54,097 bases of DNA. It comes from Triparma columacea. Lineage: Eukaryota; Sar; Bolidophyceae; Parmales; Triparmaceae. Position numbers and translations under genes: made by a program. Location of the stretch: positions 20,754 to 74,850 of the forward strand of contig BRYA01000346.1 of the NCBI GenBank assembly GCA_030267965.1, written 5' to 3'. Positions 8,983-20,603 of the stretch are shown piece by piece. A model generated the notes under the pieces. It was not told where the DNA came from, made no database searches, and worked only from the letters and a program-made list of their open reading frames with translations. Each line of letters opens with the position of its first letter. Within the stretch, counting starts at the first letter, position 1.

Positions 8983-11272
8983 CTATGAAATTGTGCAGCA
9001 GCCTCCCCCCGAGGACTTAGGTGGTGTAAGTGGCCTACCAGTGGTCTTCTCGTACATGAGGAACTCAATCACCTCGGACTGGAAGCTCCTAGGGTTGGTC
9101 CAGTTCCATGTCTTGTAGACATCGTGGTCCTTATCCTCTAGGGTGGTCTTCTTGAAGGTCTTATCCTCGGAGAACTGGCCGATGTCGGACTGCGAAGCTG
9201 CGTTTACATCCTTGGGAGGAATGTAGGGCGGTTCCTGGCGATCGGAGATGATCAATTCCCAGTTGACCTCCTTAAACCACGGGTGGTCCATGATCTCCTT
9301 GCAGCCCCCATAACCGAGGCGCTTCTTCTCGTCTTTGATGAGAAGCTTCGCGCATATATCAGCGGCGTCGGAGTCGAAGCTTTCGGGGTCCCACTCGGGC
9401 TCCATCTCCTGAGTGGCACAGTCAATGGCCTTCTCCTTCTCCTGCTTACCCTTGCTCTGCCCATACTTGAGAGCCGCCTCCGACCTAAAGGGGCAGACTC
9501 CGCTGATGAATTCTGCAAGCATGCAACCGAAGGACCACCAGTCGACGCAATGTCCGTAGGGCATCTTCTTGCCCTTCTTGTCGCGACGAAGCATCTCGGG
9601 GGCCCAGTATCCTCGGGTGCCTGCAGCTCCGTGGAGAGTCGGGGTAATCTGGCAAGCCAGTCCGAGATCTGTGATCTTAACCTTCCCATCGTCTCCCATG
9701 AGAATGTTCTCAGGCTTGAGATCGCGGTAGACGTAATTCTTGTCGTGCAACGCCTGGCAACCAAGCATGATTCTGGCGGCGTAGTACTGGGACTCCTCTT
9801 TGGTGAACTTTTGCTTTTGGGAGAGGTGGAAAGAGAGATCTCCCCCGGTCATGAGATCGAGAATTAGGAAAAGGTCGACTTCAGAAACGAAGGCGTACTT
9901 GAGGTTGACGACGAAGGGGGAGTCAACGGCGGCAAGGGCGACACGCTCGTTCAAGGTGAGCTGCTCGGAGCGCTTCATTTTGACGCGTTTCTTGTTCATG
10001 ACCTTCATAGCGTAAAGCTTCCCGGAGGTGCACTGCGGAGAGGAGGAGGGGGGGTTAGAACTTTTTATCATTTCTGCGGTGGTTCCCAACAAACAAATTA
10101 CAATAACCACGCATTGTGCTCTCACCTTCTTGCAACCGTTGACCATTCCGAAGCCGCCTCGGCCGAGCACACGGAAGAGGGCGAAGTCGTCCTCCTCCAC
10201 CGTGGCCTCCTGCAGATATAAAAACTGCGTCATCTTCTCATAAAGGTGGGAAGATTTGAAGCCGCTCCCCGCCTTCGCACTAATAGAAGTGAAAACGACC
10301 TCGTCGACCTTGTCCCAAAGGTTGTCGGGGAAGTTGCCGTCAGCCACGGACTTGGTCAACTCGTCCCAGAGAGAGCCCCCGAGGCCGATGCACGTCGAGC
10401 CCTTCCCTATAGTCTCTGAGCTCCATTTTTGAATCTCCTCTGCAGAATATTCACCGTGAGTCAACCTTTCCAGGTTGGACTCGAGCATATCCACAGAGTC
10501 AGGGGGGGAGGAACCCCCGAAGACTTCCAGCATTTGCTTGCAGTGGGCACCACGAGCGACGTTTCCGTAGAGGCGACGGTAACGGCAGCAGTCTTCGATG
10601 AAAAGCATCTCGGTGGAAAACTGGGTTTCCTCCTTCACGTAACGAGAGAACTGAAGGGGGTGGGGGGGGGGGGAGGAAGGGGGGAAGGGGGAAGGGGGGG
10701 GGGTGAGCGGATAAGAAACCGAAATCAAGCATCAGTTGCGGAAGCACCGCGCGCGCCGGGGGCTGTAGAGAGGCCGGTGCGCCAAAGCAGCGAAAGTTGC
10801 GCTCCCTGGAAGGAAGGCAAAACTGTGCACTTGTGCAACATGGAATGCATGCAACCAACTCACCATGTACAGCGGCATACCCTGCTCGCAGAGCTTCTCA
10901 ATCGGCCAGTACTCCGCCGGCTTGGCGGCTTTCCACCCGTCAAGGGTCGCCTTGTCGGGGTAAGGCCATTCTTTGGATGGCTTGGGCCCCTGGGGTTACA
11001 CGATAAGTTGGGGAATGAGTTGTGTAAAAGTTGGGTTTTGGTGGGGTTACGGAATAATCTTTGGGGTTATGAGGATAATTTGGTATAGCTCATACGCTGA
11101 AGGAAGAAGAATAGCGTTTGCGCAGACCTTCATGGTAAAATCTGCCCAAATCCAATCAACACCCATCGAGGAACAACGTTGGTCCATTTTCTAGCCCATC
11201 CCAGCAACTCACCTCGTCTGACATCGCGTTCACATACTGTGCGTCCTCAATGGCATCCTGGAGCTCTTCCAT
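8983..11272 (-). CDS. G-protein-coupled-receptor-kinase-like protein: RGS domain, AGC kinase, CaaX end
   Basis: Four exons on the minus strand: 11213-11272, 10864-10989, 10126-10650 and 8983-10032 (586 residues, a typical GRK length). An RGS-type region lies at residues about 50-180 (MPLYMFSRYVKEETQFSTEM, then IEDCCRYRRLYG). The kinase follows: GRGGFG loop, YAMKVM lysine, YRDLKPEN catalytic loop, and TDLGLA with DLG in place of DFG, a GRK hallmark. Then GTRGYWAPEM and the AGC tail. The protein ends GGGCCTIS, so CTIS is a farnesylation-type CaaX box, with a neighbouring Cys that could be palmitoylated. GRK1 is likewise farnesylated. The expected role is phosphorylating activated receptors at the membrane. 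The 93-nt intron 10033-10125 is a multiple of three and stop-free, so it reads through as coding if retained. Confidence 0.9.
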
Positions 11273-12167
11273 ACTTCAAGTTCCAGACTCCTAGTCAAAA
11301 TCTTTGGGTCGATAGGATATTTCGGGTCGAAGCAAAAAAGATTGAAATTCACCCCCCAAGCTGTAATAAACGCCAAAGCTTGCTTGAAATGCGAGATTCG
11401 AAGCAAATACGACTAAAACCGAGAAGGAAATCACTCGTGAGTGGTGCTTAAGAGTCTAAAAATAACAACACTAAAATTTACCGGCGTTGATAAGATGAGC
11501 ATTCATCATTATGAGTTCCATCAAATTTTACTTTTTCCTTAAAGAAACCCTTGATTGGACCGATTTACGTACTGAGGAAATGGCAATTGGGACCTCTGGT
11601 CTCTTCGCTGGCTGACTGCTGCGTGGTGGACAGTATCTCGTCGATGTTAGGGGGACTTTGAGGTTTTATTCTGGGTTTGGGAGCGAACCGTGGCGACTTC
11701 TCGGGCGGTACCCATTTGCATTGTTGTTTGGGTGTTTCGTATCATTTCTCAGTTCGCGTTTTAAACTTTTGGGAAGGCTTCCTCGCCTTTTAAATCCCAC
11801 CTACCTCAATCGATGTGAACTGACACTCTTCTCTCTTTTTCACAGTTGGAAAGTCCACAAATCCACAACAAGAAGGGCGTGAAGTTAAATCGTCAGAGTG
11901 CACTCATCCGTGAGTTTGTGGTCCCCATCCCTCCCCTTCGCTAACAGCCTCGTCGCACGTTTGCAAGGATTCCCTGTGTTCCAGCCCTCAGCCAATCCTC
12001 ATCATACATCCACGAAACCGACCAGGTAATTTGTTGAGATTCTGTATCTAGATCCCATTGTGTACTGTTACAGACAGTGTATCATTCTGATTGTAGCGGT
12101 CTGAGGGTTTCCTAAACTCGCGTCCTTCTGAAAACAGCAAATTTTCTCAACTTGCCGTCAATTAAAG
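11273..12167. promoter_or_regulatory. Divergent promoter region between two kinase genes
   Basis: An 895-bp region lies between the start codons of the GRK-like gene (-) and the SNF1-like gene (+). It must contain both promoters and 5' UTRs. Several GTGAG- and CAG-like sites near 11900-12010 allow a 5'-UTR intron for the + gene, but none can be proven. Open frames here (such as 11179-11451) look non-coding. Confidence 0.45.
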
Positions 12168-14691
12168 ATGTCCTACAACCCACGCCGCCCTTCCAACAAT
12201 GGCGTCTCACGCCCGCGCCCGAGCAATGCTGGTCGCGGGAGAACGGCCGCAAATCCCGGGGCTGGGGGGCGCAATCCTATCTCGAACGCGTCTCCTGCCA
12301 ATGGTTATTCCTACAAGGCCAAGGGAGCTGGCCAGGGAGGACAAGGTAGTAGAAATCAGGGCGCCGCGAAGGTGAAGAGGAAGCAGTCCAAATACACACC
12401 GGGTAACAAGGACGAGACGTTCGCTTCCGTTGGGATGAACAAGGTGAATCCGACAAAGCTGAGGGGGAAGACGGTTGGGCACTATCTGCTTGGAAAGTCC
12501 GTCGGTGAAGGAACGTTCGGAAAGGTCAAGATAGGGACCCACGTCATCACTGGCGAGAAGGTTGCCGTCAAGGTCCTTGAAAAGAGCAGAATTATCGAGG
12601 TGGCAGATGTTAGGAGGGTTACTAGAGAAATCAAGATTCTCAAGAGGAACAGGCATAGAAATATCATCCAACTCTTCGAGGTCCTTGACACCCCCACCAC
12701 AATTTACCTCATTATGGAGAATGCTGATGGTGGGGAGATGTTTGACTATATTGTCGCCCACCAAAAGGTTGAGGAGAAGGTTGCCGCCTCTTTCTTTCAT
12801 CAAATCGTTGACGGTGCCGAGTACCTTCACCAAATGGAGGTCACGCATAGGGACCTCAAGCCTGAAAATTTGCTCCTCCAGTCGTCTTCGGAGGGCTGGT
12901 TGATAAAGATCGTTGACTTTGGCCTCTCCAACACCCACGAGGGTGGGAGGTTGCTTGCGACGGCATGCGGGAGCCCCTGCTACGCAGCCCCCGAGATGAT
13001 CGCCGGGAAGCAGTACGTCGGTCCAAAGGCTGACGTTTGGAGCATGGGAGTCATTCTATTTGCCCTCGTCTGCGGCTACCTTCCCTTCGAGAACAGGTGA
13101 GTGAGAAATGCGGAAGGCTACGGTCCTGTTCCCAAAATATGGGGGGGGNNNNNNNNNNNNNNNNNNNNNNNNNNNNNNNNNCATTCACTGATCCCCCACC
13201 CCCACCCCTCTCCCCTCCCATAGTAACACGAGCATGCTGTACAAAAAGATTTTAGATGGAGACTACAAGACCCCCGACTTCATCAGCAAAGAGGTCAAAG
13301 ACTTGATCAAAAAAATATTAAACGTAGATCCGGAGAAGAGGTACACAATCGAGCAGATTAGAAAACACCCATGGTATATGCAATGCACAATGCCACCTGC
13401 AGAGCCCATGGAAACGGCCGATAAGATGCACTTCGACGAGGATATCATGAAGCAGCTCGAGGCCCTGCAGCTCAACCCCGCTAGAGTCATTGAGGCCTTG
13501 AGATCTGACACACACAATCACCTCACCACCTCCTACTACCTGCTACTCAATCGAAAGAGAAGGAAGAAGGAGAAGCAGGAACTCAGGGACAAGATGTACG
13601 AAGACACCAAGAGGAAGACTGAGTTGTCAGCTGCGGCGGCAAATCACGGGGAAGAGTCTGGGGCCGATGCCGTTGTCAGCGGTTCCTCTAAGGTCCGCTC
13701 CCCGAGCATCCCTACGGGGCGGCTCAATGAATTGAAGATTAGTGGGAGTCCGGTTACCAGCAATGTGCCCCGGCTTGATCTGCAGGGTGTCCGCAATGGA
13801 CCGCTTCCAACCGTCACTGGGGGCAAACCTCCAGTCGGGCGGGAGCGCAAGGGAAGCACCGCTAGGCAACATGCTCGACATCTGCAGCAGCCTACGGGCA
13901 GCCAGACTGCCAGAGAGCAAGGGAGCGGAGTTCAAGTACAACCATCCCAAGTTCAGGTCCCGATGTCAGCGAGGCCTGCCGGCCCGGCAGATATGCCCGA
14001 CGGGGGGCCTGTGGTTGCCACCAGTCCCTGGGCCGACCATAACTCCAGCGAGGAGAGACCAGTGACAAGGAGCAGCAGCCGAGGGGCAAGCAGGCAGGGA
14101 AGAAAGCCAGAACAACAGAGGGTGACGGTGACCCAGGGACTCAAAGGAGTGGAACCCCCAGGAAAGGGCGGCAGTCAGGGTGGACAGAATGCGGCACTCA
14201 ATGTCGTGCCCATGAGGCCAAGCGGAGGAGAAGGTGGAGGGGGGGGGAGGGGGGGAGCTGGAGGCGGGGCAGAGAGGGGGGGCAGGAAAATCAAGGATCC
14301 GACTCTCTCGGAGGCCAGTACAAACGCGCCCTCCACTTCGACACCCATCTACACTCCTCCCATCGCGACGGCCATGAGCGGCACCTCCTCAAAGCCTATC
14401 AAGGCCCTCTTCAATGAAATGAAAAAGGCCTGCAAATCCAGGAACATCGTGCTCAAACAGCCTGATCATGTCAGCGACGTTAACGGTAACGTAGTACCCG
14501 CCCATTCCGTCATCTGCGAAACAACCTTCAGCGCTACCTCTCCTCTCCTGATCTTCACCATGGAGGTCACAAGCCTTGGGGAGAAGGCAGACGGAAGGGT
14601 TAACGTGTGCAAGGCCGGTCTTCGCAGTGGGAAAAAGGGAGAATTCGACAAGGTTTGCAAGGTCCTTTTCGCAGCCATGAAGTTAAGATAG
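12168..14691 (+). CDS. SNF1/AMPK-family (CAMKL) Ser/Thr kinase with UBA-like and KA1 domains
   Basis: Two exons: 12168-13096 and 13224-14691 (798 residues). The junction is phase 2 and yields FENSNTSMLYKKIL. Residues 1-95 are Gly/Asn/Arg-rich. The kinase spans about 100-360: GEGTFGKV loop, VAVKVL lysine, HRDLKPENLL, DFGLSN, and activation loop ATACGSPCYAAPEM. The Thr just before that Cys is the LKB1-type activation site in this family. A UBA-like autoregulatory segment follows (DEDIMKQLEALQLNPARVIE). After a long Ser/Gly/Pro linker, the last 100 residues look like a KA1 domain (IKALFNEMKKACKSRNIV ... CKVLFAAMKL), which binds acidic phospholipids or scaffold subunits. The likely role is energy or stress signalling as an SnRK1/AMPK-alpha or MARK-like kinase. 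The intron holds the assembly gap. Confidence 0.9.
13149..13181. other. Assembly gap (33 N) after a poly-G tract
   Basis: A run of 33 N follows a poly-G stretch inside intron 1 of the SNF1-like kinase gene. It breaks no exon in my model. Its true length is unknown; poly-G commonly stops sequencing. Confidence 0.98.
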
Positions 14692-14774
14692 ATACTTGGT
14701 TGTAGAAAAAATCTAATTTTTCTGGAGATTTTGGGGAATTGGGGGGATAATATTAGAAAAAACTTAACAAGAAT

Positions 14775-17700
14775 ATGAATAACGGACGTAACAAAAGCAA
14801 TTTTGGTGGGTTGGGACAAAGTGGACAGAGCAGTGGGACACCAAACTCGGGTGGCTATCAGCAAGGCGCCTACACTCCCAATTCACAACACAGAACAAGA
14901 CAGCGAAACAGGACCCCCTCCAGTGGTGGGAGGGCAAACGGAAACGTTAGTGGGCGGGGGGGGCGGGGGGGTGTGAGGGGAAATTATCGCGGTAACAACT
15001 CGCCTGGAACTGCCAAGAGAGTCATGTATGTGAGTAAGGGGGGTTTAGGGTATTTTGACTCCCACGTGGTATCTTTTCTCCTCCATTCTGACCCCCGTGC
15101 CGTGTCCGTCTTTGTTTCGTGCCTCTCTCAGTCCGACTATATAGCTTCTGAGCTCATCCCAGAGACTCCTAACCTAGTTCTCGGTAAATACCGCGCTCTG
15201 ACATCAACGAGAAAGGGAGGCTATGTGACCCCAGTCAAATCTCACAAGTTTCTCTACGTGCCTGAGGATCAGGGCGACGGGGATGTAAAGGTTGAGGGAG
15301 AGAGGGATAAGAATAGGTGTTTTGACGGTGATTGGGTGTACGTGCAGCTGGGGGGGGGGGGGGGAGACGAGGAGGAGGAAGAGGAAGAGGAAGTGGAGAA
15401 GGACTATGCGGCTGACTACGCCGCCCTGGGGGGCATGATGAAAGGAGTAAACCTCGTAAACGACTTCGCCGGTGGCTCCGTGGATGCGTCGGAGGTAAAC
15501 GTTGAGCTGGACGGAGGGTCGTCGAAAACCTGGAACCAGCTGCCGAGGCAGCAATCCCTATGGTCACCACAGGTCGAGATTAAGGCCCCTGCCCCAAAAA
15601 TTCCAAAACCAGGAGAACAGAATAAGCCGCAACGACAGGGAAAGGTTGTTCGTGTTATTCGCTCCTCCGATTCCTTCAAGGTGATTGGAATCATCAAGAA
15701 CAGCGAGAGGAACGGGCTTCAGTTTCACCCCGTCTCCAACAAGTACCCCTTGTTTTACCTCAACCCCGCATTGGCTGCAAAGGTTATCGTCGGGAAGCTT
15801 TACTCTGGCGTTTGTGAGCCTTCGACGTGGGGTCAGCATAACTACTTTCCTGCCATCAAGGACTTGGAGCTCCTCGGCAACACCGCCGACATTGAGGGGG
15901 AGACTATAGCGGCCCTGCTAGAGCACGACATCACGTGGACGGAAGACTTCCCCTTGCCCGTCGAGGAGGATGTCCAGGCCGCTGTGAGGGAGGGGAGGGA
16001 CGGTGCTGAGTGGGAACCCACTCCGAGGATGCTCGAGGGAAGGAGGGACTTCAGGGACGAGTGCATCTTCACTATCGATCCCACGACCGCGAGGGACCTC
16101 GACGACGCCCTGGGTATCGAAGAGCTGGCTGACAAGAGTGGAGTCCGAGTGTCGGTCCACATTGCGGACGTGAGCCACTTTGTCAAGTCGGGTTCGGACA
16201 CTGACGTGGAGGCCCAGAACCGTTGCACGACCGTCTACATGGTCGACAGGGTCATTCCAATGCTCCCGAGGCCTTTGTGCGAAGTCGCGTGCAGTTTGAA
16301 CGAGGGGGTGCAGAGGTAAGACATCGTGGGAGGAGAAGCGACAACTGAAGGGTTGCGTCGTTGCTCAATTGTTCTCTTTTTGCGTGACTATTGATCATTC
16401 TCATCTCCCTTGCCTCCCTATCCCCCTTCTCAGGCTAGCTTTTAGCTTAGAGTTTGACATGAACTATGACGGGACCTTGAAGGTTGATGAGCAAGGGAAG
16501 AGAAAGGTGTGGTACGGGAAATCGGTGATAAAGAGCTGCTGCCGCCTCGACTACAAGACGGCGCAGAATATTATCGAGAGGGCTGCCGGGGAGGGCGACA
16601 AGGCCCAGGACTCCTTGAATTGGGATACTAGCCGCCGCCCCATCGGAAAGTCGATGGAAGACGTGGTCAGCAGGGTTCGCCTCATGCACAGGGTCGCGAT
16701 GAACAGGAGGAGGTGAGACAGAACGAAGAGCGAAGTGACGCACGGCGATCGAAGCGAGTCGCAGAAAGGGTGAACTAGGATATTTCTCGTTATTATTTCT
16801 AATCTCCTTCGGTCGTCGCTTCGCTCGTCGCATCGCTCGTCGCAGGCTCAGGTACGACAATGGGGCCGTGGGGCTCCACAGGGTGAAACTCGCCTTCAAG
16901 ATGAAGAAGGACGAGCAGAACAAGGTCCCTGACCTAGCCGAGCCGTACCCCATAAAGGACAGCAACCGTGTGGTGGAGGAGTTCATGCTTCTGGCCAACT
17001 ACTTGGTCGCGGAGAAGCTCATTGTGGATGGGATGGGGGGGGGAGTTCTGAGGAGGCACCCCAGACCTCTGGAGAAGGGCCTTAATGAGGTTGTTGAGCT
17101 CGCTGGGGCGGCGGGAGTTTCCATCGACGCCAGCACGAGCGAGGCCCTGCAGAAGACACTCAACGAGTTTACCAAGAAGGTGAACGAGGGGGGGTCAGTG
17201 GAAGACGATTTGAAGCTGCAGGCCATTACGGCGTTGCTAACTGGCCCGATGCAGCCCGCGGAGTACTTCGCTGCTGGGGAGGTTGAGAGGGAGGAGTGGT
17301 GCCACTTCGCCCTCAACATACCCTACTACACCCATTTCACCAGTCCCATCAGGCGTTATGCCGATGTTCTGGTGCACCGCATGTTGGAGAATTGTATTGT
17401 GGGTGGTGGAGCGGTCGAGGGGTACTTGGGCAACGTGCTGAGTATCGAGAACACAGGGATGCTAACGGAGAAGTGTAACGAGAGGAAGCTCGGGGCGAAG
17501 AAGGCCCAGGAGAGGAGCGACAGGGTCTTTCTAGCGCTGTACTTAAAGGACAATCCAGTGGAGAGTATGATGGGGATCGTCATCGGGGTCGGGGAGAGGA
17601 GCTTTAATGTGCTGTGCCCGGGGATGGGGGTGGAGTCTAGGATTTATGCGGACGACCATAAGGACCTCTTTGATTTTGACCCCAGGGAGGGGAAGGGAGG

Positions 17701-17884
17701 GGAGGAGAAAATGATCCACTGCGTGCCCAAGAACGATGAAGTCATCAAGAGGGGGTTGAAGTGGAAGTTACTGAGGGTAAAGCTGTTTACGAAAATCGAA
17801 GTTAGCATGAAGTGGAAGAGTGAGCCTCCCATAGACGTCAAGGTTTGGTTGAAGGGGCCTTGGGAAGAGAGGAAAGGAGCGTAG
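14775..17884 (+). CDS. DIS3L2-like 3'-5' exoribonuclease (RNase II/R family)
   Basis: Four exons: 14775-15029, 15132-16315, 16434-16712 and 16846-17884 (918 residues). The N-terminus is Gly/Asn/Arg-rich, followed by cold-shock-type beta domains (YRALTSTRKGGYVTP; FDGDWVYVQL). The catalytic RNB domain has IDPTTARDLDDAL, whose Asp cluster binds the two metal ions, then VHIADVSHFV, PRPLCEVACSLN and HFTSPIRRYADVLVHR. The C-terminal S1-like end is short. No PIN endonuclease domain precedes the cold-shock part, which fits DIS3L2 or SSD1 rather than DIS3. DIS3L2 degrades uridylated RNAs in the cytoplasm without the exosome. The first intron (102 nt) is in phase and stop-free, so it could be retained. 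A G15 run in exon 2 (15350-15364, encoding Gly) is a sequencing or slippage risk. Confidence 0.9.
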
Positions 17885-17995
17885 GGGGAGTTAAGTGGGG
17901 TGGGCTGAAGAGGTGGTAGGGTGGGGATGGTGGTATAGAGGGTTGTTGTTGGCGGTAGTAATAACTCTTTGCTCACAAGAGAAACTGTATATAAA

Positions 17996-18574
17996 TTATT
18001 GATTGGTATCAGATGATGTGTGGTAGTTGAGGGTGGCAGAAAGTTCAGAAGCCGGGACTATTCTATACTCGCCCTCTCTGAGACTGTCGCACTTCAATGC
18101 TCCAAACGAAACACGCGTCAGGGAGATCACACCTGAACCTATGGAGTGCAGCATCCGTCGAACTTGACGGTTTTTCCCCTGCGTCAGAGTAATCTGCAGC
18201 CTTGTAGTTTTCCGCTCAATAGAAATGACATTAACTGGACACGGGTCAGAAAAGCCCAGCCCACCCTGCAAATCAACCCCTTTCCGCAACTTTTCAAGCT
18301 GGGCATCATCCAAGATACCCATACAGACGGCCTCATAGAGTTTCTCAACATTCCCACCATTCGTTCCAAACTCAACAAGTTTGGTGTCGTCCGTGATTAA
18401 GAGAGCTCCTGTTGTCGCTTTGTCTAATCGACCGACTGTGTGCAATTTGAAGGTGTGCTGTGGGAGAAATGAATATACAGACGGGATAGTTAACGACTGA
18501 GAGTCATGAGAACATACAGAGTTGGCGGGCTTGTTGATGAGATACGTCAAGAGAGCCGCAACGATGAAGTACAT
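17996..18574 (-). CDS. RsuA/RluE-family RNA pseudouridine synthase
   Basis: 192 residues from the ATG at 18574. The family core is complete: INKPANSVCSH (the HKP-type loop), VGRLDKATTGALLIT with the catalytic Asp in GRLD, then KLYEAVCMG, and GKNRQVRRMLHSIG near the end. These enzymes isomerise uridine to pseudouridine in rRNA. No S4 RNA-binding domain precedes the core, as in RluE, so a short enzyme is plausible; an undetected upstream exon is possible. The start lies next to a short GGCTCT tandem repeat. An organellar location is possible because RsuA-type enzymes are usually bacterial or organellar, but there is no clear transit peptide in the first 10 residues. It converges with the exoribonuclease gene (111 bp between stops). 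Confidence 0.85.
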   Translation of the reverse strand: MYFIVAALLTYLINKPANSVCSHDSQSLTIPSVYSFLPQHTFKLHTVGRLDKATTGALLITDDTKLVEFGTNGGNVEKLYEAVCMGILDDAQLEKLRKGVDLQGGLGFSDPCPVNVISIERKTTRLQITLTQGKNRQVRRMLHSIGSGVISLTRVSFGALKCDSLREGEYRIVPASELSATLNYHTSSDTNQ

Positions 18575-18577
18575 TCA

Positions 18578-18620
18578 AGGTTCTGGCTCTGGCTCTGGCT
18601 CTGGTGCTGGCTCGGCTCGT
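18578..18620. repeat. Short GGCTCT hexamer tandem repeat
   Basis: GGCTCT/GGCTCG hexamers are repeated about five times immediately upstream of the pseudouridine synthase start codon (the repeat is in its 5' leader). Confidence 0.7.
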
Positions 18621-18739
18621 CCTCTGAAGTAGGATGAGTTGAAAATCCCCCCTCCCCGTCTTTATACGACTGGATTCAAGAATATTTAACCACTTTCCGG
18701 ACTTAGATTGGCTCACGTTCCTTCACAAGGCTCGTAAAA

Positions 18740-19160
18740 GCGCGTTAAAAAAAATGATCAAAAAAAATCAAAAACTTATAATCTCACTCAATATATAATT
18801 AATGATTCAGATTTATACAATTTTTGATTCACAAACTATTCATTAGTTTATTTTCAACAAATATCAAAATTTAACAAATAAAAATTATTTAATTTTGTAA
18901 ATCTATTTCATATTATTTGAGAAGTGGTTCAATGATTACTTCTATGATTATGTTCATCCTACTTGATCCATCAAATTATAAAATGAGAAATAAAGAAAAT
19001 TTGTACGACTTTTGAAAGTTTCTTAGTCACTAATAATTAATTAAATTTGATTTCATGAATCACTAACAATGATTAATTTTAGCAAATCATTTTCGTCAAC
19101 ATCAAAATGCGATTTCTGTTTTTGTCAGTTTTAGGATTAATTTCATCCACTTCAATTCAC
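18740..19160. other. AT-rich island without genes
   Basis: About 420 bp of very AT-rich DNA (many A and T runs, scattered TAATTAAT-like words) sits abruptly in an otherwise GC-balanced region. No open frame, inverted terminal repeat or RNA gene was recognised. It lies in the 687-bp space between the divergent pseudouridine synthase and methyltransferase genes. Possibilities are an organelle-DNA insertion, an old mobile-element relic, or a promoter or matrix-attachment region. Confidence 0.6.
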
Positions 19161-19261
19161 TGAGTTCGCACCACAAAGCTTTCCATCGCAGTATTGGCAA
19201 ATTACTTGGCTCTGCAAGTCCCCTTTCACACTCAATTTGACATTGCCCTTCAGCTCGGAAA

Positions 19262-20603
19262 ATGTCACAGGGGTGGAAGGACTCGCAGAACGCACAATTC
19301 GGACGTCGGCGAGCACCACCATCTTCTAATCCCCCCCCTCTGTGGCAGAGGACACTAGAAGTGGTTCGTTCGTCCCTCCCATCCATCTCTGTGCCCTCCT
19401 CGCCTCCCTTCCCTGTCAGCTTAGAGTGGGACAAAATTGCAAAACACCCCTCCGCCGATCCAGAGGCTGGGGGGTTGCACAAACGCCGGGCGATGAATAA
19501 GCGGGTCCAGGTTGCGAATGTCCTCGCTGCTGTGAAGGACATCCTTTCTCATTTTCCCTCCCCCTCGCCCCCGCATTTGGTCGAATTTTGCGCGTCTTCG
19601 GGCTACGTAGCTCTTCCATTCAAGGTATTGAACCCGTCGGCTCATGTTACGATATTGGACCCGAAGGCTTCTTCGATTAATATAGGCTTCTCTCGCATAG
19701 AAGGTTTATCTTTGCCTGGTATGCAGTCTGGTGTGAGGGCGGTACTCGGGACGACCGAAACCTTCAAGGAAGTGTTTGATATAGGGGTTGCTCTCCATGC
19801 CTGTGGCGAGGCGACCGATGCTGTCCTGGACGCTTGTATAGGTGAGAGTATAAACACGTGTCAAGCACCTATGCGTCTCCTGCCCCCTCCCTCACCTCCC
19901 CCCCCTCCTCCACCGCAGAAAAAAGGGCTGCATTTGTCCTTTGTCCGTGCTGTGTCGGCCGAATCAGTCGCTACGCCTTAGGTTACGCAGAGGGCCGTGC
20001 CCCTCCCCAGTCCCCCAACCCCCCCCCTCCCTGTCACGAATGGACAAAGGGTGATACAACGCGTACTGACTTGGTAAGGTAAGAAAAAACGAGAGAAAAT
20101 CGAATTGCAAAAAGCGAATTGCAACAATTCCAAACCACGCAACGCTTTTCACCGCTCACACTCACGCTCGCTGCTTCGCTTACCGCAGAAATGTCGAGAG
20201 TGCTTGGAAATCCTCTCTTGCTTCCATGCGCGATTCGCGCTACGATGGGAGGCCGCGGCCGCGCTCCCAAAAACTCACCCAGCTTCTGGAGCCGCACCAC
20301 CACGGCGCGGCACGCAATTTCAGCTCTCTCGCAAAGGCCTCGGACGCGGGCGAGTGGAGCCATGAGGAGTTCGAAGCTCGTGAAAATTCTGCCTGCGACG
20401 GCAATGGTGACAATGCCGACGTCAATGCCGACGACAATGCTGACTCAAAGAATAAGAAGGACTGCAAGCGGATTGTGGATTTCGACAGGTTGAACTTTGC
20501 TGAAGAGAAGGGTTATGTCTGCAACTCCTTCACAATGATGCCCTCCTCTTGTTCCCCCAAGAACGAGGTCCTCTTCGGGTACCCGAGCGAGTGGGACAAT
20601 TAA
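19262..20603 (+). CDS. GSTCD-type (Methyltransf_32) SAM-dependent methyltransferase-like protein
   Basis: Three exons: 19262-19841, 19919-20078 and 20189-20603 (384 residues). Exon 1 has MNKRVQVANVLAAVKDI, the SAM-binding motif HLVEFCASSGYVALPF and VTILDPKAS, then GVALHACGEATDAVLD. Exon 2 opens with AAFVLCPCCVGRIS, the conserved CPCC motif of this family. Exon 3 ends with VDFDRLNFAEEKGY and MPSSCSPKNEVLFGYPSE, again as in GSTCD-like proteins. The GST domain of animal GSTCD is absent. The substrate is unknown. The weakest part is the end of exon 2: a proline-rich tract encoded by a C-rich run could in truth be intron. The stop codon is inside the first copy of an 86-bp tandem duplication. Confidence 0.75.

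Noticed and set aside
10657..10728. N-terminal 26 residues (Pro-rich) of the long GRK frame
   Set aside because: This is the translated polypyrimidine tract of an intron; RGS-encoding exons further upstream join at 10650 in phase.
13037..13255. Open frame running through the N gap
   Set aside because: It contains the gap and sits across an intron and kinase exon in another frame.
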